A stretch of DNA of 64,000 nt, from contig OW121740.1 of assembly GCA_933228675.1 (NCBI GenBank), forward strand, positions 157,626,691 through 157,690,690, in the 5' to 3' direction. The translations under genes and the position numbers were made by a program. The notes beneath the pieces were generated by a model, which did no database searches, was not told the DNA's origin, and saw only the letters and a program-made list of their open reading frames with translations. Each line of letters begins with the position of its first letter. Within the stretch, counting starts at the first letter, position 1. Below are positions 10,914 through 22,144 of this stretch, one piece after another. This stretch comes from Stomorhina lunata (taxonomy: Eukaryota > Arthropoda > Insecta > Diptera > Rhiniidae).

Positions 10914-11300
10914 TATACTTACTTAAATAGCCTAAATTTGTAACCTGTTAAGGTCAAAGACCGATCATGTTTTCGTAGGCCAAGCTTTGAAAGATTTTCT
11001 TCTACTTGGTCTTTCCATCGAAGTTTCGGACGTCCGCTTCTTAAATTAAGCGGTTCGTTTTTATTCTTTTTTTAGATTTTAATAGTAATTGCTTTTTTTA
11101 TGAGTCCCTTACTAGCCCGATGTCCTAACCCATATTTTTATAGTTCTTATGGGAGAACTCGCGGCACATGTTAGTTCATTACATTAATGGGTGTTACCAT
11201 AGTTCTCACGAGGAGGTCAGTGTCCTCAGTTAAGATAAAGAAAAACCTTACCAAAACCAATTAGAACCGTTGCTTGTTTTTCAAAATCCCCTTCATCACC
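10914..11300 (-). pseudogene. Non-LTR retrotransposon tail (RTE-like), copy 1
   Basis: On the minus strand, about 10960-11035 encodes GRPKLRWKDQVEENLSKLGL, the C-terminal GRPxxRW...LxxLG motif that follows the reverse transcriptase domain in RTE-like and related elements. A deletion removes most of the usual AxDRxxW part and the frame then ends. Two further copies occur at 24248-24640 and 30080-30490. The right part (11060-11300) is conserved between copies but full of stops. Confidence 0.65.
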
Positions 11301-11312
11301 CTAGTTTTTATA

Positions 11313-11620
11313 TCCTACTTTCAAATAGGTGGGAAAGGTATATTGGGGTTCTGCTGATGTTTGTAATTTAATGGTTTTGTGAGGCACACTATCAATTACT
11401 CCGATCGACTTAGAATTACTTTCTAAATCGATATAAATATGTCAGGCAGCCTCGGTGTCCATGCAAAACTTGTATGAAGAAAAAGTAATAAAATTTCGTC
11501 AAATAATAGAATCGGTCTACTATTTCTGGTTCCCTCATAAGGACTGACCCCCTAGAAAGAAGCTAGAAATTATGTTTTTAATGAAATAATGCGAATATTG
11601 AGAACCCTCTCGTAATGCCT
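11313..11620 (+). mobile_element. Diverged DINE-1/mini-me-like fragment
   Basis: The fragment has the diverged 5' phrase TATATCCTACTTTCAAATAGG, then GGTATATTGGGGTTCTGCTGATG, a CGACTTAGAATTACTTTCTA core and ATGCAAAACTTGTATG in the same order as the full copies, but no recognisable 3' end. Confidence 0.5.
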
Positions 11621-11689
11621 ACTTGTTTTAAGATAGCAAAATTTTTAGTTTTTTTGGTAATCCTCGATATGACACATGCGTGATGCTTT

Positions 11690-11850
11690 CGCAATTTCAA
11701 AGATATCTAAGAAATTATATTGAATCCTATTAAAAGCGATTTTAAAAAATGTGCTGGTAATGTTGTATACCACATGATGCAAAAGAGTTAAAGTGCAAGA
11801 TATTATTTTATTAGATTTTAAAGATGAATGTAAAAAATGAAGGCACAAAC
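11690..11850. repeat. Short dispersed repeat related to 23190-23470
   Basis: Words such as TTAAAAGCGATTTTAAAAAATG, shortened here to its core AAAAGCG, and GGTAATGTTGTATACCACATG recur at about 23200-23260 and 23370-23450 in the same order. The family is unidentified. Confidence 0.4.
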
Positions 11851-12062
11851 GCTGCGCTCTTTCATGTAATGACGGTAACCAGAGACCCTCGATCAGCTGA
11901 TGTCATCCTACCAATTTGTTTTTTTCTTCTTCAAGCAATTATTTGTGACTGAACTTCTGATATCTCGGTTTCATCCTAATTTATTACGTCATATGTATTT
12001 TTTTAAAAACAAGCAACACTCAGGCAAATACGGCCTATACAATTGTATATATTATATGTATA

Positions 12063-13935
12063 TTAGGGCGTCTCGAAAAAATAAAGTTCGCTGTACACCA
12101 TCGAATATAAAGCATTGCTATGAGGCAGTTTCGAAAAATTTTTTTTTAATTTTTTTCGTCGCACATTACAAAATACATTTTTCGTTATATCTTCGGCATT
12201 TAAAGTCGGATCTCGAAGTGTGATATATCGATGTTTTTGTCTCGAGGAGGCCAACATTTTGCTTTAATAGTCATTATTCTTGGGTATCCGGTTCTAGTAT
12301 TTATCTATCAGACCCCTGTTCCTACCACCCTAATGTACCATCCTAATATCAGAAAATTAAAGCTCTTAAAAAATCGTTAAACTTTTACTAAGGAAGTTTT
12401 TCGATTTTTCAAACCGATCTATTACAAACAAGGAATTTCTTATTTTGCCGCACATAGGGATCGCCAAAATACATTTTTCGTTATATCTCGCCATTTACTG
12501 TCGGATCTTAAAGTGTAATATATCGATGTTTTTGTCTAACGAAGGCCAATGTTTTGCGATAATCATTGACCTTAAATACATTCTTCTACATAGTACCTAC
12601 CCCAATATATCTTAACTCATACATCTTTGGTAAACTGTAATGCTTCAGCAGTTCTTGTATTAAGAATTGCAAGCATGGCGGCTCAGTCAAAAAAATTCTG
12701 AAATTGTGGACCGGGTGGAAAAAGTAAACGTTATTTTCTATGGGCAGACGAAGCATTTGTTGAACGTCGTCCGGCAATTGATGAACCCAAGATATACTTA
12801 TATCATCTATTGGAATTGCTTGAGGTTGGATTTCACAAGAACCAGAATGGCAGATAAAATAAAAGCGGAGAGTTCGGGAGGCTGTTGTTTATTTAAATTA
12901 ATTTTTAATAGTTTATAATTAAATTAAACACAACGCGATTAAATGTTATACAGACACAGATGAAATTCAAACAATTATTTCGTGGATAAAACGAATAGCA
13001 AGACAAACTAAGAGACTGTTTGGGTATTTACACTGTGAATTTTTACATGATATTTTTTCACAATTTTAAATAAATACTAGAACGGATATCTGAGATCAAT
13101 GATTATTATCAAAAAAAAGTACTAGAAGAATGTACTTGAGGTCAATGATTATAAAACTAAACTTAATTATTTTCACAGCTTATCTATGCCTTTAAACAGA
13201 CACTGAACGTTTTGTTCATGTAGTACATTAATCTGCCTTGGCTGTCACTGATGAGCAACGCATGGGCCACATTTTTTCAGAACTTGAGAGCCCTCAAAAA
13301 TACAGCAAACTTGAGTCTTTTCAAAACATAATTGATTAAAAGATTTAAAATTTTTATAATTCCTGTTGTATGAGTTAAGATATCTTGGGTAGGTACTATG
13401 TAGATGAATGTATTTAAGGTCAATGATTAATATCGCAAAACATTGGCCTTCGTTAGACAAAAACATCGATATATTACACTTTAAGATCCGACAGTAAATG
13501 GCGAAGATACAACGAAAAATGTATTTTGGCGATAAATAAGAAATTCCTTGTTTGTAATAGATCGGTTTGAAAAATCGAAAAACTTCCTTAGTAAAAGTTT
13601 AACGTTTTTTTAAGAGCTTTAATTTTCTGATATTAGGGTGGTACATTAGGGTATTAGGAACAGGGGTCTGATAGATAAATACTATAACCGGATACCTGAG
13701 AATAATGACTATTAAAGAAAAATGTTGGCCTCCTCGGGACAAAAACATCGATATATCACACTTCGAGATCCGACTGTAAATGCCGAAGATATAACGAAAA
13801 ATGTATTTTGGCGACCCCAATGTGCAACGAAAAAAATTAAAAAAATTTTTTTCGAAACTACCTCATAGCAATGCTTTATATTCGATGGTGTACGGCGAAC
13901 TTTATTTTTTCCCCATATAAGTCGAGACGCTCTAA
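12063..13935. mobile_element. DNA element with 560-bp terminal inverted repeats
   Basis: The left arm (about 12063-12621) and right arm (about 13371-13935) are inverted copies, starting TTAGGGCGTCTCGA and ending TCGAGACGCTCTAA. Six bases, TGTATA, flank both sides (12057-12062 and 13936-13941) and may be the target duplication. Each arm holds two diverged copies of a 280-300-base subunit with CGTTATATCTTCGGC / TATATCGATGTTTTTGTCT words. The 750-bp middle has no recognisable transposase; part of it (12667-12918) is open but not convincing as a protein. The superfamily is not clear. Confidence 0.7.
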
Positions 13936-14189
13936 TGTATATACTACAATAATTTGTTTACTTTTTTTGAAAAGGGGATTGTAGTGAGGAAAAAGGTATT
14001 CAACCTTGTAATTGCGCGTCTTGCCTTTTTAGAGCAGTGTAGTTGCTCCATTTGTTGCGATTTAGACGCATTGTTTAATCTTTCTGCCTTAAAGCTAATT
14101 TTTTTTTCTTTTGCATCGACCGCGTGCTTACCGCCAATTTGGGATGCTGTGGTAATTAATAATTTTAATAGGATTTAATAATTACAGAA

Positions 14190-14285
14190 ATTTATATTGC
14201 CGTGAACGGGAATCGAACACAGTCTTTATGTGATATCGTTTGCTTATTAGTCGACTTGCTAACCCTGTTCTGAATCGATCGAAAC
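14190..14285 (-). repeat. tRNA-like head of another SINE (possible)
   Basis: On the minus strand the piece contains AGGGTTAGCAAGTCGACTA, which can serve as a weak A box, and TGTGTTCGATTCCCGTTCACGG, whose core GTTCGATTCC is a good B box. The folding is too poor for a real tRNA gene. It differs from the SINE family at 3050 and no tail was identified. Confidence 0.4.
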
Positions 14286-14290
14286 AAATG

Positions 14291-14990
14291 CTAGTTAGAA
14301 CAGGTGATCCAAAACTTCCCATCCAATGTTATCCAATTTTGCAACATGTGGCCAATCGTTATCCAATCGTTATCATGATGGAAAATTATTGCCTCGTGTC
14401 TGGTCGAATATTCCGTTAATTTTTCGTTGATTGTTTTCTTCAAATGAATCAGTTCCGCTGTGATCGTCTGAGCCGATTTCAACAGATCATAATACAAAAC
14501 ACCCTTCTTACTCTTCTTAATGCAAAACATCCTTTTTATTTCCTTGGTGCCATGAATATTCGGCTTTGGCGTCTGATTGCCCGGGCTTAAAATATAATTT
14601 TTTAATCTTGGGAATATAGTAATGTATCTCTTTTTCATCACTAGTAACAATAAAAGGCTTTTTGTAGCGTTCAAGCCTCATTTACGACATGCAACGCTTT
14701 TTAACATTTCTTGGCTTCAAATTATATGGGACAGAGTTACGTTGCTTATTTATTTATTTATTTATTTTATGAATAATGGCTCCGAATAGTAGTGTAAGTT
14801 CTTCTTGCGTTTAGCAACAATCTTCGTCTACTAATGCTTTAAATTCATTATCTTCGGTTGACCAGTCCTCTTCTTGTCTTCTGTGTCGAAACCACATCTC
14901 ACACTTTATTTTTTAAATTGGTGCATGTTGAACGCAAGCTTCTATCAACAATCGATTACTTTTAGCAGCCATTTTATTTAAATGAAAGAA
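14291..14990 (-). pseudogene. Mariner (DD34D-type) transposase relic
   Basis: On the minus strand the N-terminal part (about 14810-14970) gives a degraded CEMWFRHR...EFKALVDEDC, matching the mariner WFRRF...ELEALLDED region. The C-terminal part (14291-14674) contains TPKPNIHGTKEIKRMFCI, KGVLYYDLLKSAQTIT and the residues around HHDN, the second catalytic aspartate region. Stops and frameshifts separate the two and the region after the second aspartate is lost. A TTTA microsatellite (14746-14766) lies in the middle. It resembles the mauritiana/mellifera branches rather than the rosa elements also present. Confidence 0.72.
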
Positions 14991-15162
14991 GTTTATCAGA
15001 CTTCCCATAAAAAAAATATTTTTTATGCACAAAACTAGACAGCGATTGAAGAAAATGTGTGAATGAATAATGTTTACTCTCTAAAATACTGTTACGTTTT
15101 TCCTTTAAAAACGTGGAAGGAATTATTTTTGCAAACAACCGAAAACAAAATTAAAACACTTT

Positions 15163-15388
15163 CCGGTATGTGCTGGAAATCGATCGTTTTCAAATCGTTC
15201 GATTTCTGATATATTTTTGAGACAATTATCGGTTATTTCCCTAAAACAAATGAAAATTTGGTCTTTAATTCTTTTGACTGATATCTTATCTTTCATTTGG
15301 TTTGAATTTTTTTGTGGAAATAGGGGAAATTATCTTAAAAATATATCAGAAATCGAACGATTTGAAATCGATTTACAGCACATACCGG
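15163..15388. mobile_element. Hairpin MITE with 75-bp arms
   Basis: The sequence begins CCGGTATGTGCTG and ends CAGCACATACCGG. Arms of about 75 bases (with TCAAATCGTTCGATTTCTGA in one and its complement in the other) flank a similar-sized AT-rich spacer. It has no coding capacity. Superfamily unassigned. Confidence 0.65.
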
Positions 15389-15449
15389 TTTATGTAGTTT
15401 TATAAAGTTATATTTTTATTAACTTTGGAGTTAATCACTTTAAACACAC

Positions 15450-15608
15450 TGTTAGAGCTAAAAACACTTTGTCATAAAATACCTTGTTTCAAATACGAAA
15501 ATGAAACATAAGTACTTTTGAATTTACTTTATATTGTGAAAATTTTGTCAATAATTTTCTAATTTAATTTTGTCATTGTAAAATATTTTTCAATAAATAA
15601 AGACGCCA
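15450..15608 (+). mobile_element. BEL/Pao-type LTR, left copy
   Basis: The repeat starts TGTTAGAGCTAAAAACAC and ends AATAAAGACGCCA. It is 159 bases long and differs visibly at one position (GAAAATGAAAC versus GAAAATAAAAC) from the right copy at 15922-16080. An AATAAA polyadenylation signal lies near its 3' end. The preceding bases, ACACAC, recur after the right LTR. Confidence 0.8.
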
Positions 15609-15921
15609 ACATTAGTTTTCATTTTCGTATTTGAAACAAGGTATTTTATGACAAAGTGTTTTTAGCTCTAACATTCCCCCCTTCGTGAACCAGCTAATGG
15701 TTCACCCTTTGATATATTTAAAATCGCTAATTTTGATACCGGTCGACGAATAATTCCATTAATAGTTTTAACATCAGCAAAACGAACTTGACCGTCTTTG
15801 GATGGATAAGTTTTCGTTACTCTTCCTTTAAGCCACTTGTATCTTGGTTGACTTGTATCAAAAATTAGCGATTTTAAACATATCAAAGGGTGAACCATTA
15901 GCTGGTTCACGAAGGGGGGAA
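15609..15921 (-). pseudogene. BEL/Pao interior: inverted fragment of the pol 3' end
   Basis: The minus strand (15668-15840) encodes PRYKWLKGRVTKTYPSKDG, VRFADVKTINGIIRRPVSKL and GEPLAGSRRGEC, the C-terminal part of a BEL/Pao pol polyprotein downstream of integrase. Its stop codon is the TAG inside the LTR start TGTTAG. This is followed on the minus strand by the first 59 bases or so of an LTR (15615-15673). From about 15856 the same pol end is present again on the plus strand and runs into the right LTR. Nothing else of gag or pol remains, so this copy cannot encode its own proteins. Confidence 0.75.
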
Positions 15922-16080
15922 TGTTAGAGCTAAAAACACTTTGTCATAAAATACCTTGTTTCAAATACGAAAATAAAACATAAGTACTTTTGAATTTACT
16001 TTATATTGTGAAAATTTTGTCAATAATTTTCTAATTTAATTTTGTCATTGTAAAATATTTTTCAATAAATAAAGACGCCA
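15922..16080 (+). mobile_element. BEL/Pao-type LTR, right copy
   Basis: This is the second full LTR in the same orientation as the left one, preceded by the pol end (AAAGGGTGAACC...GGGGAATGTTAG). The bases after it, ACACAC, match those before the left LTR, so the pair behaves as the two ends of one insertion. Because the last bases of the LTR and the target overlap in an ACAC run, the duplication could be 4 to 6 bases. Confidence 0.8.
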
Positions 16081-18132
16081 ACACACACTTTCACAAAAAC
16101 TGTAAACAAACTTCACAAAACTGCTTTGCAAATATTCTTAGTCACACTGTTTTCTTATACACGTCTCAATTAAAACTGTTCTCACAATATTCGTTCATCG
16201 ACTTTATACATTTAGTAGAGAAGAGAGTTTCTAGCATTTTCTGCAGAGCTGCTGTCGAGCGAAAGAGAGGATACACAGGCAGAAGAAAGAATTGACATAA
16301 ATTTGGTTGTTTATTTCTATTTTATTTTAGTTACCGCTGAACCAGCGTGAAATGAACATGCGGAGGAGTATTGATCTTTTTTTTTTTTGTTTTTATGTAA
16401 ACAAAAATTATTTTCTTTTGTTTCTATACAGAAAACATTACTTTTTAGAAATGTATATTCAGCATAGTATATTTTTTTTATAAATACAATTTAAAAAACT
16501 TACTTTTTCTATAGAAAAACTTACTTTTTCTATAGAAAAACTTACTTTTTCTATAGAAAAACTTACTTTCTATTTTTTACTAAAAAATCAAAGATTTTCT
16601 ATAAAAACGATTGAATGTTTAGCGTAAAAATAATTATTCTAACATTCAATCTCACAGTGTATCTGAAAAAAAACAATAACAAAAAATACAAAAAAATTAA
16701 CGAAACTTATAACAGCCTCCACTCGTGTGCATCCGTCAAAGGTTGAATGACGACTAAATAAATGAGAATAAGAAATCTTCTGGCAAGCACTTGCTTAGCG
16801 GTGGTCGCGCCTGCGTTACACTAACAATGTGTCTTACGAAAGTTCATGCATTTTCCAATACATTCCCACATGATCAAGAATATTCTCACAAATACGTTGC
16901 CCAAATAGATTATCTCAAGTTAACACAAACAGAGAGAGAGAGTGTAGATAAAGAGAAAAATGCTGCTCTACTGTTTCAGCAAAACATTAAGAGAAAAATG
17001 TTGTTCTGCTTATAGACACAAACAGAACAACAACTACACCAACAGAAACATTCTGGAAAACTAGGGGAAGAATTATAAGTAGTGAACTTTGCACAATGGG
17101 GCGGATAACTTAAAAACTCGTGACAATAACATATTTGTTATTATTGACACAAACCATATGTGATATTTAGTTATGCGATGTGTTCTCCAAATCAAAATTA
17201 TTAGCTCGTAAATATTAGGAAACAATTTACTATCTCTATTAGAATTCAATGTAATGTTACTTGTGTCCTTAATGACAGGATTAAAAGGAATCTTAGAATA
17301 AAGACAGCGACGACTAATTTTTGAAGTAGATGAAGTGACGATTAGGGGTTATTCTGTTATCACACTGTCCAACTATTCTAATTAAACCTAACCTGGTTTT
17401 AGTAGTCAAAAGTATGATTTTTAAATTGTTTTTAATGTGTGAAATGTCTCGTCATTCCTAATATCCAGCAAAATAGTCTTATTACCAAAATTACTGCAAA
17501 AGAAATAAATAAAATAAAATTATTTAACTCATCATACAGAGTAATTGGCACTATTTATTTATCATCACCTTAAAAATACTTAAGGAATAAAAAACCATAA
17601 ATATTTTGTTCTACTTTTTTTGCGCGTTTTCTGCCTACTTAAGGCCTATAAAATTTACAAATATTATTAAGTTTCACGGTATTAAATAAAAAATAAATAC
17701 AAATTTCTTAACTACTTATATTTGAAGTTAATGTTGAAATAGCTGACAAAATGGGTTAAGTGTTTTTTTGTTCAAATTATTGGAGATGTAAAAGCCATTC
17801 TAGAACTTAAAAGAAAATTTTAGAATTTGAATCTTAACGATTTTAAAAATAATCTTAAAAAAAAAATCACATAACCCACATTGTTGACTAAGGGTTATCA
17901 TTGAGCTGTTCTTTATAAGTAGTTACAATAACTAATATTGTAATAATAACTATGTAAATGTACTTGTAAACATTGTTTCTCACACATACTTAAGAAACTT
18001 ATTTACACACATTTCAATGCATTATATTTGTGTGTGTGTGTTTTACTACAATACATCGATTCTATGTAAATGAGTTGTATTTCCTTTCGTTCAATTGTTG
18101 ATTCCTTTCTTCCTTCCTAAGTTCTGCTCAAA
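16081..18132. other. AT-rich stretch with short repeats
   Basis: Four copies of ACTTTTTCTATAGAAAA lie at about 16499-16570 and a TG run at 18030-18042. Open frames such as 16791-17015 lack coding character. No gene was recognised. Confidence 0.45.
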
Positions 18133-18222
18133 ATGAAGAACAAAATCGAAAGCAGCCTGTTGTTAGTGTTGGATTTGATAATAAACATTATACGAAGAGG
18201 AGGAAAAGAACAAATACTATAA
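18133..18222 (+). CDS. Possible 29-residue small ORF
   Basis: The ATG has the favourable fly context CAAAATGA. The frame MKNKIESSLLLVLDLIINII followed by a basic RRGGKEQIL tail ends at a TAA at 18220-18222. A hydrophobic centre and a charged end could suit a small membrane peptide, but 29 codons in AT-rich DNA can easily be chance and no relative is recognised. It is listed only because of the start context and the composition change around it. Confidence 0.12.
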   Translation: MKNKIESSLLLVLDLIINIIRRGGKEQIL

Positions 18223-18870
18223 AGAGACTACCGAATACTTGATGGTAACGAGTTGGAAAACAAACAAAAAAAAAACTTAAAATAACAACGATAATAGCTA
18301 TATAATGTAGACTAGGGGTGGGCAAACTCAAAAACGGAAGTCATTATTTTCGACATTTTGTACTAAGCTTATTGCACTTCCGTTTCCAGTTGTGTGAGAC
18401 AAATAGCTACGATATCATGATGGCTTTTCTAGATTAAGATGTAGTGTTGAAGCCATAACCAAAGAATTACACTTCATATATTTATTTCTGTGAAATGTAA
18501 AACTAAAGTAGATAAAAAACAATGAAAAACACATAAACGCAGAAACATACATTTCACGACCTTGTGTGTGTGCCTTAGCTTTCTCTCATTGGAAATATGT
18601 CCCTATTAGTTGTTTCCGTATAAGAGTTAAGGCGGTATACTCGCTTTTTTATGGAGCTTTCAAAACGACCATGCGGCAAATCAATGTATGGAAGTGCAAC
18701 ATCTTTATATTATAGAGTCTTTGCCATAACTCTAGATGGATCAGCTCAGGATTGCCGTCATAATTTTATATTCCAAAAACTGTAAAGTTTTCCCATCTCT
18801 GCCCCTCTAACGAAATTGAGTTTGATAATATAAACTTCAGTTTTCTTCAGCAAAATACTCTTGACTTGTA

Positions 18871-19989
18871 TCGGGTGTTTTTTATTAAGGTATAAAACTT
18901 TAAGTTGGCATCACTTTTTTAACTGGCGGCCATTTTGTCAGCTGTCAAGTAATTAATATTTAGTTTGGTTTGCCATTTCATCATGAACAGGTTGACAAAA
19001 GAACAACGCTTGCAAATCGTGCAAATTTATTTCGAAAATAATGGTTCAGTTCGCGAGGTTTACCGCAAGCTCCGTCCATTTTATGGTCGACATAATCGTC
19101 CATCAGAGCAATTAATTCGGTTAACCATGGATCGTTTTCGCACTACGTTTACTCTATGTGATAATACGCATCCGCAGCGACGTCGAACAGTGCGCACCGA
19201 AGAAACAATTGCCGCTGTAGAGCAAAGTGTTGAAGAGGACCCGAATGAATCGATTCGCCACCGTGCACAGCAATTGGAGCTTTGTTCATCAACTTTATGG
19301 AAGATTTTGCGCAAAGATCTTGGCTTGCGACCTTACAAGAATTAAAGCCGCGAGACCATGCAATGCGTCGTGATTTTGGTGTATGGGCCGAAAATGAGAT
19401 TGATCTCGATGCTGATTTTCATCGCAAAATTTTGTTCAGTGATGAGGCTCATTTTTGGTTGAATGGCTCGTCAACAAGCAAAATTGCCGCATTTGGAGTG
19501 AAGAGAATCCACATGAGACCCTTGAGACGCCATTACATCCACAAAAACTGACTGTTTGGTGTGCTCTATGGGCTGGTGGAGTCATTGGGACATACTTCTT
19601 CCGAAATAATGCTGGAGAGTTACCATAAATGGAGACCGGTATAGAGCCATTATAACCGACTATTTTGTTCCCCAATTGGATGGCATGAATGTGGATGAGT
19701 TGTGGTTCCAACAAGACGGCGCTACATGCCACGTTAGGGGACTTGGAAGCCAACATTCGTGGCGTTATTGCCAACATACGGCCCCATATGCTCGAAAAAG
19801 TTGTTGAAAATTGGACCTGCAGAATTGGCTTTATTCGAGCCAGCCGCGGCGGCCACATGCCCGAAATCATATTTAAACATTAATGGCATAAAATTATCCT
19901 TCTAATAAAGCCAAATTAATGGACATTAAAACGATTTTCTTGTGTTTTATTTCAATTCGAAGTTCTATACCTCTAAAAAAAACACCCAT
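18871..19989 (+). mobile_element. rosa-type (DD41D) mariner, copy 1, internally deleted
   Basis: Terminal inverted repeats are GGGTGTTTTTTATTAAGG at the left and CCTCTAAAAAAAACACCC at the right, and TA lies directly outside both ends (18869-18870 and 19990-19991). The interior carries a broken transposase. Compared with the copy at 35674-36934 it lacks roughly 164 bases around 19733 and about 20 bases near 19337. Confidence 0.87.
18983..19883 (+). pseudogene. rosa-type mariner transposase, broken
   Basis: The protein starts MNRLTKEQRLQIVQIYFENN and shows the N-terminal helix-turn-helix domains to about residue 115. A small deletion at 19337-19345 then shifts the frame. The first catalytic aspartate survives in ILFSDEAHFWLNG (about 19431-19470), a further frameshift follows, and the second survives in LWFQQDGATCH (about 19700-19730). 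The 164-base deletion then removes the third catalytic position and joins to GDLEANIRGVIANIRPHMLE and the C-terminal GGHMPEIIFKH. It cannot make active transposase. Confidence 0.85.
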
Positions 19990-20004
19990 TACAAGGAATT
20001 GTTG

Positions 20005-20425
20005 CTTCAATTACTAACGAATATAAAGTCTACTAAAAAAAAAATGTATGTATAAAAAGTTAGTGTCTACATTTTGCTGTACTGTGTTAAAACTTGTACT
20101 GGGCACAGTATAGCCTATAGGTACACGAAGGCCCGAAAGTTATTTTGTTTACACTAACTAGAAAATTTAGTTATTTTAACGAATGACCGTCAGACAGACC
20201 AATAGGCAGACAAACAGAATAATATACAACTACTTAGGGTAACTTTACACTATATGATTTTTTTTAAGTTTTCCAATAAGATAGTGTCCTATCATGACGG
20301 ACACAAATAAGCAAATTGATAGTAAAAGTAATCTTTGAGAACATTTTATAATCGGGACAACATCTATCTGGGATAAATATCGGGTTATCCGATACATAAA
20401 AATATTTTTATTTTATGTTTCTTTG
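20005..20425. other. No recognised feature
   Basis: AT-rich sequence with one degraded CAGACAGACC run near 20190-20215. No gene or clear repeat boundary was seen. Confidence 0.45.
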
Positions 20426-21039
20426 TATACCCTTCACCACCATAGGTGGAAAGAATCACTTTCTGAGTCGATTTAGCAAATGTCGGTCCGTCTGGCTGGA
20501 CCTCCCATGTAAACCATGTAATCAAAAGACAAAATTACAGATAATTTTTTTGATAGTGGGACCATGGGTATTAAAATTCGTCAAAATCGCTCCATTATTT
20601 ATATTACCTCCCATAGGTCCCACTCCCCGGAATTGATATTTTGGCCAGAAATATTAATATTTGTTTATGATATTTAAAACAAATACTGCTGTACCAAATG
20701 TCGTTGAAATCGGTCCATATTTGACCATAGCTCCCACACAAACTCTTCTGTCAAAATGCACTTAATGAGACAAAAATCACTAAAACGCTCGTAAATTTGA
20801 ATATAATGGGAATTTTGAAGATAATGGGAATTTCGAGGTAATAGGTTCACATTTGACCCTAGCTCTCATATAAGTCCAAAGGAAACAGCTTAAATATATA
20901 AGTTTTGAGAAAATCTTTGTATGATGGCAAAATTTAGCAAATATTTGTCTTTTTAAACGAAAAAGAACACCTTTGACCTTAGTGGTGAGGGGTATCGTAT
21001 GGTCGGGCTTGACCGACTATAGCACTTTCTTAATTGTTT
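20426..21039 (+). mobile_element. DINE-1/mini-me-like element with deletions
   Basis: The 5' end TATACCCTTCACCACC is followed, after a deletion, by the core GAATCACTTTCTGAGTCGAT and a shortened GTCC/GGCT run. The 3' end has the hairpin at 21002-21017 and CTTTCTTAATTGTTT. The body matches the copy at 50551-51358. Confidence 0.72.
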
Positions 21040-21059
21040 ATTATAAAGTTTGAACGTTG

Positions 21060-21690
21060 ACATTATGTGTGAAACACTACATCATTCGAGCACTTTATGA
21101 CACATATTGGGCGGTATTTCAGCCATAACTTGACGAATGTTGCTTTTTAAGTGCTTAAGAGTTAAATCTGATTAAACACGGTCTTTCGCGTACCCCCACA
21201 ACAAAAGTCTTAGCGTGTCAAATCGCATGATCTAGGTGGCCAGTTGATATCGCCACGACGAGAAATTACGCGGTGAGGAAATGTCTCTTGTAATAAAGCC
21301 ATATTAGTTCGAGTTGTATAACATGTGGCAGCGTCTTGTTGGAACCACATAATCTCCAAGTCGTATTCTTCAATAGCAGGCAAAAAGTCGGTTATCTTAT
21401 GACCATAACGCTCCGAATTACGCATCATCAGCAACACTTTCACTTACAGCAGCGATATTTTCAGCAAAACAAGCGTAAGGATAATGCACAGGCCTTACAA
21501 TATTTGTAACCGCTCCAATTTCTTAAAATTTCTTCACAATTTTGCCAATTGCTTGCGTAGTTGGACGATTATATAAACCATAATCTCATTTTAAAGTACG
21601 ATATGTGGCTGTTGCAGAATCACCATTTTTGTAGTATGTTTTGATAATTTTTATGCGCTGTGTGATACTTAAGCGATCCATTCTCGTCAA
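21060..21690 (-). pseudogene. Second rosa-like mariner transposase relic
   Basis: The minus strand starts MDRLSITQRIKIIKTYYKNG, similar in layout to the rosa-type N-terminus (MNRLTKEQRLQIVQIYFENN) but clearly a different subfamily. A deletion joins AAVSESV to KVLLMMRNSERYGHKITDF. The part at 21210-21443 contains MWFQQDAATCYTTRTNMALL and INWPPRSCDLT, the second and near-third catalytic regions. The end resembles MAEIPPNMCHKVLE at about 21090. Stops and deletions make it non-functional. Confidence 0.75.
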
Positions 21691-21793
21691 TGTCAGACTT
21701 TCAACTGAAAGGAAAAAAATTGGTTTAACAACTTAGTTTGACAGATGTCGAATTCCAGTCCTATACTTTTGAAACCACGACATGGATAACCCT

Positions 21794-22140
21794 TTAGTTC
21801 GATATAATAACAAAATAGGTTAATTCATTATTCAAATCAAGGCAACTTCTGATATCCTGTTTTAAATTGAAGCGTATTTGTCTTTGTGATCGTCTGACCC
21901 GATAATGCAAAGATACCTTCTGGTCCCAAAAATAACTGATCTTTACCTTAGCGTCATGGATATTCGGCTCCTTTGACAATAATCTTCGTCTTGCCTTCGA
22001 CAAGAATCTTTGTCGAGTAATGCTTTCAATTCCTTATCTTTAAACTTTTTCGGTTTACAATCGCTGAAACGCGCAAACCAACTTTCACAAGTTTTTTGAG
22101 TTGGTGCATATTGTCCGCAAGTTTCAAATGAATAGAGATT
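21794..22140 (-). pseudogene. Internally deleted mariner (DD34D-type) relic
   Basis: On the minus strand KTCESWFARFSDCKPKKFKD and ELKALLDKDSC represent the N-terminal DNA-binding region of mariner transposase. After a large deletion, EPNIHDAKVKISYFWDQKVS corresponds to the later KPNIHGxKVMLCIWWDQ region. No catalytic core is complete. It is distinct from the neighbouring rosa-like relic. Confidence 0.7.
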
Positions 22141-22144
22141 ACCA

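Noticed and set aside
12667..12918. 83-codon frame in the middle of the long-TIR element as a transposase
   Set aside because: It has no DDE motif or DNA-binding domain and is far shorter than any known transposase.
16791..17015. 74-codon frame with TERESVDKEKNAALLFQQNIK
   Set aside because: It overlaps a GAGAGAGAG run, has no start context or splice structure, and no recognisable family.
18313..18330. TAGGGGTGGGCAAACTC as a hAT terminal repeat
   Set aside because: The word resembles hAT ends, but no inverted partner or 8-base duplication was found within several kilobases.
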